Origin: Alitta virens
Lineage: Eukaryota > Annelida > Polychaeta > Phyllodocida > Nereididae
Length of the DNA stretch: 64,000 nt
Assembly: GCA_932294295.1 (NCBI GenBank)
Contig: OW028580.1
Coordinates: 35,836,336 to 35,900,335 of the forward strand
Direction: 5' to 3'
The notes under the pieces are model-generated. The model was not told the DNA's origin and ran no database searches. It was given only the letters and a program-made list of their open reading frames with translations. Positions 27,371 to 42,685 of this stretch are shown here, piece after piece; within the stretch, counting starts at the first letter, position 1; each line of letters opens with the position of its first letter. The position numbers were made by a program, and so were the translations under genes.

Positions 27371-27600
27371 TTATTGAATGGAATATTTTTAAATTTTTTC
27401 TTTTCTTATTCATAATTTGAAAAAACCACTGAATACAACACATTTCATAGGTTTAATGTCAACAGACAACTTTACATGTAGACTAAACAGCGTGATCTGT
27501 AAATACTACCACTAGTTATATTACTACTACTCTACCACTACTACCACCACCGCTGCTACTACTACCACTGCACTACTACTACTACTACCACTACTACTAC

Positions 27601-27838
27601 TAAGACAGGAAAATATACAATCAAAGGTGTAACATTTTTAGACAGGAAACGTAAAATCTTAAGGAAAATATACAATCAAAGGTGTAAAATTTTTAGACAG
27701 GAAATGTAAGATCTTAAGACAGGAAGATATACAATCAAAGATGTAACATTTTTACACAGGAAATGCCCAATCTTAAGACAGGAAATTGGCAATCTTACAA
27801 CAGGAAAATATACAGTCTAAACACAGGAAAATGAAGCT
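27601..27838 (+). repeat. 25-bp minisatellite, part 2
   Basis: The unit is AGACAGGAAAATATACAATC with AAAGGTGTAAC variants, the same array as 26690-27169 resumed after a 430-bp interruption. Confidence 0.85.
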
Positions 27839-28165
27839 TAAATGGCCATGTTTACTAGAGCTTTTTTTGCTGCCTCAACACCCTGCAGGAAATATTTCTG
27901 ACGGGTGGCTTTCACATAAACATTGGTGTGGAAAGTGAAGGTTTTCTGGGCTGTCCACTGAACTGCATGATCAACTTTAAGGCTTTTGGCAGTTTGCTTC
28001 ACCGCACCTGATTCTGACAGACTTTTTGCCATTTCTGACTGTGATCAAAATCACTGCATGAACCTGCTTTGTGGGCTTGTGGTTGTGGTGGTAGTTGTAC
28101 AAAAGTCTGGCATTCATGGGTTCGATGATATTAACAAATGTGGATAAGATGTATGATGATCTCAC
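27838..28165 (-). other. Unrecognised basic open frames, possibly a gene relic
   Basis: On the - strand two overlapping frames of about 60 codons (28032-27838 and 28165-27977) are rich in Lys and Ala. One ends YFLQGVEAAKKALVNMAI. Composition differs from the neighbouring repeats and could be a relic of a retrogene or transposon protein, but no family was recognised and no splice or promoter signals are clear. Confidence 0.2.
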
Positions 28166-28284
28166 ATTTGTTCTTCTGACAGTTCTGTATTTAATCCAAA
28201 ATTATGTGTAATGCCATTGGTATTAGTTATCAAAGAGGGGAATTACGTTCCATGTTATGCATTGTACAGAAGCAAATCTTTATA

Positions 28285-28478
28285 ATTTGTATGAGACACT
28301 ATAGAGACACTATAGTAGCACTATAGAGACACTTCTGAGGTACTATAGAGACAATTTTGAGGTACTATGGGGGCACTATACAGGCACTATACAGACACTT
28401 TACAGGCACTATAGGGACACTATAGAGGCACTAAAGAGGTATTATAGAAGCACTATAGAGGCACTATGGAGACACTTA
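28285..28478 (+). repeat. Short-unit minisatellite (GGCACTATAGA)
   Basis: Around 15 degenerate units of GGCACTATAGA / GACACTATAGA. No other function is visible. Confidence 0.75.
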
Positions 28479-28651
28479 CATTTGAAATCCTGAGTAGGCC
28501 TCTATAATTCTAACATGCCTCTAGAATTCTACCATGCCTTTATAATTCCGCGAGGTTGGAATTAAAGCAATAAAGCAGGCATGGCAGTTACCCCCATGAA
28601 ATGGGGATAGCTTTTCCCTAATCGTGTCTGTTAGTGGTGTAGGTTTGTTTA

Positions 28652-28855
28652 TAGCACCAGTTTCAGCTGACCTTAAATGTCGGCGCAGTTAAACCATGGT
28701 TTGGTTGTTACATTCTCCTTTCCTATTTCCTATTATACAGCCATTGCAGTACTTCTGGTATTACTGCCGTCACATCAACTGCATGTATTCCATTGCACAG
28801 CATGTTGAGTCTTCCTCATATTCATAGCACTAACATAAGTAGGGAAAAAAAATCT
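28652..28855 (+). repeat. Dispersed 200-bp repeat, copy 2
   Basis: Over 90 percent identical by eye to the piece at 27170, with an extra TTTCCTA. It is again followed by an ACT/CTA trinucleotide array, which suggests a mobile unit with such a tail. Confidence 0.8.
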
Positions 28856-29192
28856 ACTAAAACCACTACTACCACCACCACTGCTACTACTACCACTACT
28901 ACTGCCACTGCTACTGCCACTGCTACTACTACTACTGCTACTACTACTACTACTACTGCTATTACTACTGCTACTACTAATTCTACTACTACTACTACTA
29001 CTACTGCCACTGCTACTACTACTTCTACTAAAACCACTACTATTACTACTGCTACTACTAATTCTACTACTACTACCACTACTACTACTACTACTACTAC
29101 TGCTACTACTACTACTACTCCTATACTACTACTACCACTATTACCACTACTACCACTGCTACCACTCTAGTACTACTAGTACTACTACTGTG
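28852..29192 (+). repeat. (ACT)n / (GCT)n trinucleotide array
   Basis: ACTACTACTGCCACTGCTAC-like sequence over 340 bp. The long Thr/Ala or Val frames on the two strands are artefacts. Confidence 0.95.
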
Positions 29193-31450
29193 AACATGGC
29201 TACTCTGTGCTCGTAAACATTACCTCAAAAGGTAAACATCGTCCTGCAAGGGCCTAATCATGCATAACCCATAGGAAGCTTTCATTCAACACAAGTAGAG
29301 GTCAGCTGACCTTTCTGGGGGCAAATCAATGAAGCATGTTCAATTATTCACGGGTGATTTGTCATCATAAACACTAACAAGGTGTGCCTCTTGGTGTGTC
29401 ATTGTATCCATGAATTTTCCAATAGTCTAGAACTCATACATGAGGACGAAAAAAAAAGCTATGAAGAATGTACTGTAGCATAATTCACCATCAGCATAGT
29501 TTTAGTTTATAATCAGTTATTCTGTTGACTGATAGATGTTGCATTGAAATGTCATTGTCCTAAAAGCCATCCAAGCTGACCATTGCCAAAATCCCAACTG
29601 TTATATTAGAAAATATCGAATGACAAAACATAGAGAGGCTGGCATCTGTGGCAAATGCAGCTAAAAAAGAAGGACAGGGATGGAGAGAGAGCAAGTCTAG
29701 TCATATGAGATGGCTGGCCTCACGGGCCACTTCAAACCTGACCAAAAGAGGCTTTATGGGCTGATTTAGCGGACTGGGTGCTTTAATTTGGTCTCACAGA
29801 AAACAGAGCACGACTTGGTCTTTATAGCCCCACCAATGTGCCTTTTGAGGCCTTTTTTGCCTCTTTTTGTTTTTTTACCTTGCACATTCATTTCTGCCTT
29901 TGATGGCCACACACTCAGGTCCTATAGTGTCTCAAAGGCCTGAATAATGCCATGTCTTTTTCCATTAGAGTCAATCATGTGCTTCCAGTTTTCCTAGGGT
30001 TTTTATTCACACTCACTGTTTAGATTTTCTCCCAAAAAAAACATTCCCAAAACACATTCCAAAAACAGTCCACTTTGTCCTCTTTCAAGTTGAGTTATTC
30101 ATGATCTAAATGAATATTTCAGAGAAATTCGTAAACACTTTATTTCAGAACTGTGAATTGTGATCAAGTCAAACCATTAAAGTTTTAACTGCAGCTTGTC
30201 ACATAACTAAAACTTAAGCTTGGGGAATGTTATTTTCCACTCACATTATTTAATAACTGATGCCAGACAGCCATTTAACTTGTCACAATACTACACTGAA
30301 ATATCTCTGATGTTTTAGATTAGTAAATGCAGGCTTATCTCTTAGACAATTGTCTAATGCAGCCATCTAGCAAAAACTGGCTAAAGGAGTAAAAGGTCAT
30401 TAATTTAAAACAAGAACTCGTCAGCTTATATAAATTGTCAAAGTTGTTAGTCATTAGTAAAGGCATGTCTAACGTGGTAGACCTTTTTGGCTATATATGA
30501 TAGTATAAAGGACTTTTAGTATCTGTCTATTCTAACAAATTCTGTTTGTCTAACATATGCCTGATCACAGAACACACAATACAACAATACAGTGGATGAA
30601 AAATTTCAAAAGATCATTGATCTTATTACATTTACTGGTTACAAGTAATCTATTGTTTACAATACCAAGTTGACTAGTTCTAATAACTTTGACACAATTT
30701 TCTGCAAAAATAAACCACTCTAACATCCTTCTCCCTTCCACTTTCATCTATCTACCAAACCCCACCATACTTAGCCACTGACCCAGAAACTGCTGAAGCC
30801 AGCATCTCCGCATCCCCATCACACACAGCTGCTGAAGCAGAGCCTGTCCAGTAATGAATGTCTAATTACTCAGATAGCATCTATGCAGGTTCATTGCAGA
30901 TACTTTATGCTCCTTATCAGAGGCTGCCACTCTATGCTAAATGTGTTATCTGTGCACTTTGGAAAGACCAGCAACAAACCAAAAGGGAGCGGAGACTTTA
31001 TAGTCACATTGTACTTCAGTTATATTTTATATTTTTCAGATGCCTTTTTCTTTTTTTTAATAGTATTTGTAATTGTGAGGTGGTTACACAACTGGTAACC
31101 AAGCTTCATCTCAGTATTCTTGAATCAAAATTAACTAATAGTGTTAATTAGTTGGCTATAACAGTTGTGGCTTTATCAGTGTGTTAAACTTAATTCAGTA
31201 TACGAAATTAGACTAATATACCAACAACAAAAAAAACCTTAATTCAGAAATTCGTGAAATATGAATTCATATAAATGATAACAGTGAGTCTAAATTAAAT
31301 TATTGTTAATATATCAACTTAAACACACTGTGATATTTTAAATAACACACAAAGTGCAAAGATCAACAACCATACAAACATCAATGCAAGAGCATCAATG
31401 CAAGAGCCACACTCTTTGGCTTTTCTGTTCTTTCACTGATGCTTGAGTTC
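29193..31450. other. No feature recognised
   Basis: Over 2 kb of apparently unique DNA upstream of the calmodulin cluster. No exon of the calmodulin type or other conserved frame was found. The missing start exon of calmodulin-like gene 1 could lie here or nearer the gene. Confidence 0.4.
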
Positions 31451-31474
31451 CTGCTGCTGCTGCTGCTGCTGCTG
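31451..31474 (+). repeat. (CTG)n tract
   Basis: Eight CTG units, apparently outside any coding exon. Confidence 0.9.
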
Positions 31475-32288
31475 TAGGGATGCTATCCACAACACTTTGC
31501 TGGCATTATCGTAGCATTACTTTGATGTCTCTGCAAAGTCTGTCAACAGAACAAAAGTCTTGCCAACATTTTGTCTGTGTCCTCGAAGCTCCTAGCTCCT
31601 CTATTTTCCAAATGTCTTCAGTTTCATCAATAGGTGGTTGTTTACAAAGACCATCGGAAAACCATGAGATCAGATGGATGCATCAATGGATACTGCATAT
31701 AAGCATATAACATAACATCACATTGGTGCTAGAACTGCAATCAAAAGACAAATGAAAAGTATATATTTCATCTCGCATTGCAAACTTGTGTGATATTATA
31801 TATTTATGAATACATAAAAAGAAAAATATGGTAGGCAACCGTTCAGTAATACAAATAGGTATAATACAATATGTATAATATTATACAAGGGTGAGGATAA
31901 TTTGATTCAACAAATATAACATAAAAATATAGACGTGTATATTGCATGGCTCTAAGCCAATCAGAAGCCATGGTTTCTGCTAGGCGTATGATATAATACA
32001 GTACAATATTTCACAAGGATAAACCTGAGGAAAACCTAACACTTTAAATAGGCTTTGGATACGTACTAATTTGTGCCAAAGTATCATTAATTGTGTCATT
32101 CAATTGCAATGAGTTCTGACTAAATTCTCTTTGTTGGGGGGCATAAAGCCCTTATATAAAATTATTGCTCTTTTGTTGCTTCGATGCAGGAGTACTGCTG
32201 TCCCCAAGGGACACCATGTTATACAGTTTCTTTTTCATCATCATCCTACCAAATCAAGGTCACACTCATCTAAATATATGTATACCTA

Positions 32289-32439
32289 CATGGCCAATTG
32301 TGCTATGTGCGTTTCCCATGCGTTTGGATAAACGCATGGAAAACGCATGGTTTTTTCCTTATTACAATTAGCTAAAAACCATGCGTTTTCCATGCGCTTA
32401 TCCTTCTCATGGAAAACACACGTGGCACATTTGGCCATG
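32289..32439. mobile_element. 151-bp palindromic MITE, copy 1
   Basis: It begins CATGGCCAATTGTGC and ends GCACATTTGGCCATG. The two arms, each about 65 bp with AACGCATGGAAAACGCATGG, are inverted copies around a short A/T centre (TTACAATTAG). It lies just upstream of the first visible exon of calmodulin-like gene 1. There is no coding capacity. Confidence 0.8.
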
Positions 32440-32658
32440 ATATCAAGCATCATCATCAGTATATCATGTACTTACCATGTATCATCATTAGTGAATCATG
32501 TATATGGAGCTTGCATGGGTCACTCTGTAACTCCTGGGGTGGCATCATGCAAGCGACAAAATTTGTCTTTATGATGCCACCCCACTTATTGTAACTATAG
32601 TTGTTATAATAGGTCAATACATTTTCTTGTGTCTTGAGTCTTGTTTTGTCTGTTTCAG

Positions 32659-36954
<4,296 letters not shown>

Positions 36955-37142
36955 GGTGGCGCCACTGCTTATTCTCATATTCCAGAAGATGGCGCTGTTT
37001 GTATCATTCCATTGGAGATTGGATTGTTTTCATTCATAGCCTTAATGTCGCATTTGCTTCAACCATTTTCATTCTACAACAGACAAGTCAGGTGCTATGC
37101 ATTTTGACTTCGGTCTTGATCATCTTATGACAAAAATGACAA

Positions 37143-37148
37143 AATAAA
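37143..37148 (+). terminator. Poly(A) signal of calmodulin-like gene 1
   Basis: AATAAA lies 189 nt after the stop codon. Another AATAAA occurs near 37490, so the true 3' end is not fixed. Confidence 0.5.
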
Positions 37149-39302
37149 ACAACGAAAGTAGTTTAGGCTGGAGTAGTTCATTTCCACCAGGGGATAGCTG
37201 ATTCTAACCTTATCCGCCAGGTGGCTTATGTTCAATTTGCTGGCTCTAATTATTATTAACATTTAAATGGTCACATTTACCTCAATTTGTATAAACTGTT
37301 AGTTTCTTTTGTATATAAAATGGTTAGAATGCATGCATATTAAGATTCTATAGCTCAACAATTTTACATAATGATCGGGGGCACATTATTTATTGATTCC
37401 ATTCCGTATACGCTCAGTTATTATTATATTTATATCATAGTTAGTTGAATTTATCTTATCTATGATGTAGGAGAATGCTGATGCTGAAAAATAAATCTTT
37501 TAGTATTATTAGATACATTAATTTATTTTCAAATTTTGGATTATTAGCATATCTCATCTGCTGCTAAAGGCTGGACATTCAATGGCGACCTTAGAAAACT
37601 GGAATAGCAAAAACTAGTATTTTTATTTCTAACACAACTGAGTCATTCTTATCATTAATTGACATGGCAATGGCATATGATAATTTGCCATATGAATAAT
37701 TATTGATACATAAAGACAGAATGACATCATCAAATATGAAGTGCTCTCATAGCTCGATTTATAAGGCCTTGGAAAGATTGAATTCTGACAGATGTTATAG
37801 ATCAGCTTGTCCTCACTCTTTCATGAAAACATGGTAGGAGATTTGCATCAATAAATATGAAATTGATATATGAAGAGTGCATATCAAATAATTAACCAAC
37901 AGCATCTATTTGACAACATAAAATTGATATTGATCATATTATAAGCAGACTAATATAATAGGCATAATGTTATTATATTGTTATAAGTTGTGACATCAAA
38001 ACTCTTGAATATCAGTTCAATAACTTGCAGATTAATCTATGTGATAATTATATATAGATTATCACAAATGGATTATACAATCATGAATTACTAGATGTCA
38101 ATCAGTAAATTATGTTAGATATCCTGATATTTGCTATGCATGATACTTAAAATTATGATAGATATGTATTCGTTATGTGCTGTTTCCCTGTCCTACTAGC
38201 ACTATATCATAGACTAAACAGGTTAAATATGTAAAACATATCTATTTTAATTTAATGTTAACTGTTATGAAGTAATATTTGAATGTTTAACTTATGTCTT
38301 GTTAATTCTTGAGTGATTGTGAAAAATGTAACAGAGTGCATTTCTATTATTTTCCTGTTACCTTTAAATTTGTTGATGTAAACTTAATTCATTTTTCATG
38401 TGACTGTTACCATGGTTATGCAATTAGTGTGGATTTTACAGTTTAAACTGATACGTTACAGTTTTTGCTTTTATCAAATCTCGTTATTGAGATTTTACTA
38501 TATTAGAAGTAGAATTTTTATACATATAGTTAACTATGTAATGAGCAAAAGTAATAATTGATGGAATCTTCATTCAGTGACTTTCAACAATATTTAGAGA
38601 TAATCCAGTGTAATGTAGAATTATTGATTGCTACGGGAATACTGTCTTCAAGCTTAACTATTGTGGAAATAATGGAATTTTACTTTCTAAAGCGGCTTGC
38701 AATAGCAAATAAAGAAACCTTAAAATTTGGGTTTGTTTTGTGTTTTTGCTAACAAAAATCGAAAGATATGGCTTATTCTACTATATATGGTCAACAACAC
38801 GACGTTATTTATTAATAATAAAGGGACTGGGCAAAACAGTTTGCAGAAATTTGGAGAATAAAGCTAGTGACACAGATTGACACCAGTGGCGCTGGCTGTG
38901 TTCTGACTTCCACTGACCTCTGGGGGACTCTCTGAAAGCAACCATGGTCATTGATTGGCTATCTTGCAATATTATGGAATTGTGACGTAAAATCAACTGT
39001 GACGTCACAATAGTCTGAAATATTTCTGAAGGTAGGTCTTGAAAGCAGTATTTCTATCTCATAAGAAAAGATGAGGCACATTTGATACACAAACTGGGAG
39101 TACACTTTGAACAGTGACATATTTCCTCGCCTGCTTTAATGGTTAAATTTTGTTGTTTTAACTCAAAGATAAGACATTCTCTCCTCATCACTACCTAAAT
39201 AATGGATTATACAATCATGAATTACTAGATGTCATAAAAGAAAGAAAAAAATGGGAGACTGCTTGATTGACATGATATTAAAAGATAGGCCTATATTAGA
39301 CC

Positions 39303-39408
39303 TTTTGCATTAAGAAGATACTACAAAATCTTCATTATTTATTAAGAAGATACTACAAAATCTTCATTATTTATTAAGAAGATAGGCCTACTACAAAATC
39401 TTCATTAT
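39303..39408 (+). repeat. 33-bp direct repeat, three copies
   Basis: AAGAAGATACTACAAAATCT then TCATTATTTATT is repeated three times. The third copy has an 8-bp insertion (AGGCCTAC-like). It lies about 460 bp before the start of calmodulin-like gene 2. Confidence 0.85.
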
Positions 39409-39865
39409 CTATATTTGTACATGCAGTAGAGGGGGTTGGTTTTTCTCAGAGAAAAATCAGTCTTGATAGGCACATGTGTACACATTAAAGATTTAGGTAG
39501 TGACTAGGTACCCTACCGAACAGGCAGCATATTATGAGACCTACCAGCCCATAACTCAGTCCCAACACATGGATGAGAAACCTTGTATGCCAAGGCAGCC
39601 AAGTCCCATAATATGCACAACCCATATTCTCATTCCCTTGGGCACTGGCACTCTGATTCTTAAATTAGGCAGCCAACTGGGATCCTATTCAGCTAAGCCG
39701 GAGTAATTTCACAATGTTCAGTCAAGCATGAAATGCTTAGAGATCCTGATAAAACATGTCAGATTTCCAATCAATATCTCCTCAATACAAGTAGGCTAAT
39801 TCCAATATGTCTGATCCACAGCTGTCTATACTTGACCATACAGGAGGGACCAAGAAATATCCACA

Positions 39866-41855
39866 ATGGTGAGTGAGCAGTTCCAATACTTATTCACTAG
39901 TTTTGGGTTGTAGATATTGTTTTCAGAAGTTTTTGTTAGCATTTAGTTTGGTTAGGTCGTTCATGAACTTGTCTGACATGTTTGAGTAATTAATGTATAC
40001 AATACTTCTGTTAAAGTAGTATTTAGAATCTATAGGCCTAGCAAACAAATTTAAGCAGAACGCATAGGCCTAACTGGATATTGTTTGGCAGGTACCTACA
40101 GCATGCAATTTCTAGTATTGAATTATTCTAAAGAAACATTGCAGTTTGTTTAAAACTGCACAAAAAGTAAACTAATTAAATATATTCCCAAAATCATTAC
40201 CTTATAAATGCGTTGATATTTTTAAACTTTTTTCGTCATATTTCCACAGAAACTAGTTTATTCCATCACTCCGTGCCACTTTGTTCCATGTTAATTGTTG
40301 TGCATAATCAGCCATTTGTGGCAAACATTATGATGAGATGATGACATATTTGATTTCACATTATATTTTGGTTCTGTTGATATAATTTCAGGTTGAAAAA
40401 CTCACAGATGACGAAATTAGGGGTAAGTCAACTTTCAATTAATACATATATCTAATATTTTGGTCCCCAACAATATATTGTCTTCATTGTAGCACACAGG
40501 GTTTCCAACCATTGGGTCCCGGGTTCAATTCCCGGTCGTGCCTAAGATGGATGGCTGTTTCATCCTTCATCTCATTGCCATGGTCCCTACCTGTCCTAAT
40601 TAGCCCATCAGGTGCAGAAATACAGGAAGTAAAGCCCTAATCCACTCACCGACCCTCGTCTTCCTTTGGCTAAAATAACATCTCCAACCACATTTTTCTT
40701 TATATTTCTCTATATTTTAACCACAGAGTTTAAACAGGCCTTTACTTTGGCTGATGAAGGGGGTACTGGAAAAATAGCCAAAGCCAACTTAGGAACCATT
40801 TTTCGGCAATTAGGACACAATCCAACAGAAGCACAGCTTCAACACTGCAAGGACTTGTTCGTCACTGAAGGTCACTGAAGATAAGATAAGATAAGATAAG
40901 ATAAGATAAGATAAGATAAGATAAGATAAGATAAGATAAGATAAGATAAGATAAGATAAGATAAGATAAGATAAGATAAGATAAGATAAGATAAGATAAG
41001 ATAAGATAAGATAAGATAAGATAAGATAAGATAAGATAAGATACTTAAGACGAGATGATATGATACGGAAATAAGATGAAACAATGAGATAAGATGGGAT
41101 GATAATAAGACTATGTGATAAAAGATAAGATCTGCAGATGTGCAGTAATCAGTACATGGGTAATAATTTTACATTTTTTTGATTTATTTCTTTTCTTCAG
41201 TTTATTTTTGTGTGTTGTCTAATGAATATTAAATATTTTTTTGCAAAATTAAAAGTGTATTTGTCTTCTACAGAGTCAGATGCCGATGAAGTGGATTTCC
41301 CGCGCTTTTTGGACATGATGGGGGAACTGACTGAGTTTAAGACAAAACCGTCAGATGGCGACATCATCAAAGCGTTCAAGGTGTTCGACAGGGAGATGAA
41401 TGGCTTCATTTCTGCGGCGGAATTACGTCATGTGATGATGACAATTGGAGATGAGATGAATGATGACGAGGTTGATGAATTAATTGCACAGGCCGAACCA
41501 GATGATGAGGGAATGATCAGATATGAAGGTACAGACAAAAAAGAAAAAAAGTACCAATAAAAGAAAAAAAATACAAGTGCACCCAACTATTAAGACTTTG
41601 CTTTAACTGTAAATTAAGACTACCTCAATATTAGGCCAGTGATACTAGAGGATGGTCTTAATTGTGTGGTATCACCGTGTTTAGTTTTTATAATTTCATA
41701 ATTTCTTTGTTTGCTTATTTTATCATTATATGTAGTTTTCAATAACCAAGATTGTATTTGTTATTTTTGAGTACTAAATCTGGGTACATCGTTAATTAAA
41801 TTTTATTTTTTATTTTTCAGAATTCGTTCTGAAGATGTTTTCCATAGACAAATGA
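39866..41855 (+). CDS. Divergent calmodulin-like gene 2 with degenerate EF hands
   Basis: Exons: 39866-39868 (ATG only, followed by GTGAGT), 40392-40422 (31 nt), 40727-40870 (144 nt), 41274-41528 (255 nt) and 41821-41855 (TGA). They join in phase to give 155 residues. The start is MVEKLTDDEIREFKQAF. Loop 1 is DEGGTGKIAKAN: the ligands at positions 3 and 5 and the position-12 Glu are lost. Loop 2 is unrecognisable as a binding loop, with a two-residue insertion before VDFPRF and Arg where Glu belongs. Loop 3, [12 protein letters not shown], is the most plausible binder. Loop 4, EPDDEGMIRYEE, begins with Glu instead of Asp. A two-residue insertion lies in the central linker and two more before the C-terminal DK. 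The frame is open and helix residues such as [10 protein letters not shown] are kept, so selection for a calcium-independent or one-site role is plausible; a young pseudogene is the alternative. The donor of exon 3 (GTCACT) is weak. AATAAA lies at 41935. Intron 2 carries a SINE fragment. Confidence 0.85.
40489..40650 (+). mobile_element. SINE family A, 5'-truncated, in intron 2 of calmodulin-like gene 2
   Basis: Box A is missing. The copy starts near CACACAGGGTTTCCAACC and keeps box B (GGTTCAATTCC) and the full body GATGGATGGCTGTTTCATCC ... AAAGCCCTAATCC. It ends about 75 bp before exon 3. Confidence 0.85.
40871..41044 (+). repeat. (GATAA)n array in intron 3 of calmodulin-like gene 2
   Basis: GTCACTGAA (second copy of a 10-bp duplication) and then about 33 perfect GATAA units. 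The array starts ten bases after the exon 3 donor and extends to within about 230 bp of exon 4. Confidence 0.95.
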
Positions 41856-41934
41856 GTGTCGAACAGCTACTGCCAGATATTTTGCCAAAATATATTTTCC
41901 AAACATGTGCCTTTATTCCATGATTCAATATGTT

Positions 41935-41940
41935 AATAAA
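41935..41940 (+). terminator. Poly(A) signal of calmodulin-like gene 2
   Basis: AATAAA lies 80 nt after the stop codon, well before the start of the next gene at 42686. Confidence 0.55.
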
Positions 41941-42685
41941 TCATCATGAAATATGAATAGTTATTTGTGTTACTCTAATAACCATGCAACTCACATTTCA
42001 CGCAGTCAAGAATGTTTTTCAAACTTCAGTAGTTTTAAAGGACTTCAGAATAAACTTTAATACATTTACAAACCAAAACAAAGTACAATAACTTTACTTT
42101 TTTTTGCTACATTTTCTTGCTTAACCTACTCTTGAATCAGCTTGACAACTTCACCCCGCCTAGCCTGCCCTCTGTTGGGAAAAAGCTGCAAAACAATTGC
42201 AATTACCACCTCACAATAAGGAAAAGCATTTTCTTACATTTAATGGCCTTTAATATTTTACATAATTATTATAATAGTATAGGCCTCCTTGTATATTTAA
42301 TAAAAATTGATTTAGGCCTACAAAACCTGACGTAGCTTTGCCATTAATTTATACCCGTTTTGCACTATAAAAAAACATAATCCATAAGCTATCAATAACC
42401 ACCTATTTTTTATTTAGCTTTCAACAACAGAGATATCACAATAAACCAAAACATGATCACAAGAATAGCATAGCATTAACATACTCGTGACTATTAACAT
42501 TTATGAAGTCATTGAGGTGGTACAATTATCATACCTGCTGGCAAGGCGAGCTCCTTTGAAATTATTGTCACAGATCGATGAAGCATGACAGATATGAATA
42601 AATGAATGTCAGTTATACTTTAGAGTTGATTGCTAGGGACTTCATTTGACATTAGAGACCGTTTGGAGTATATGTATGAAGCAAT

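Larger units (their letters stand above)
36955..39865. other. 3' flank of calmodulin-like gene 1 and 5' flank of gene 2
   Basis: A/T-rich. It includes several AATAAA sites and an exact 34-bp sequence present at both 38067-38100 and 39201-39234. No other gene seen. Confidence 0.5.

Noticed and set aside
28793..29170. Thr/Ala-rich frame on + and Val-rich frame on -
   Set aside because: Product of the (ACT)n array. Both strands are open for the same reason.
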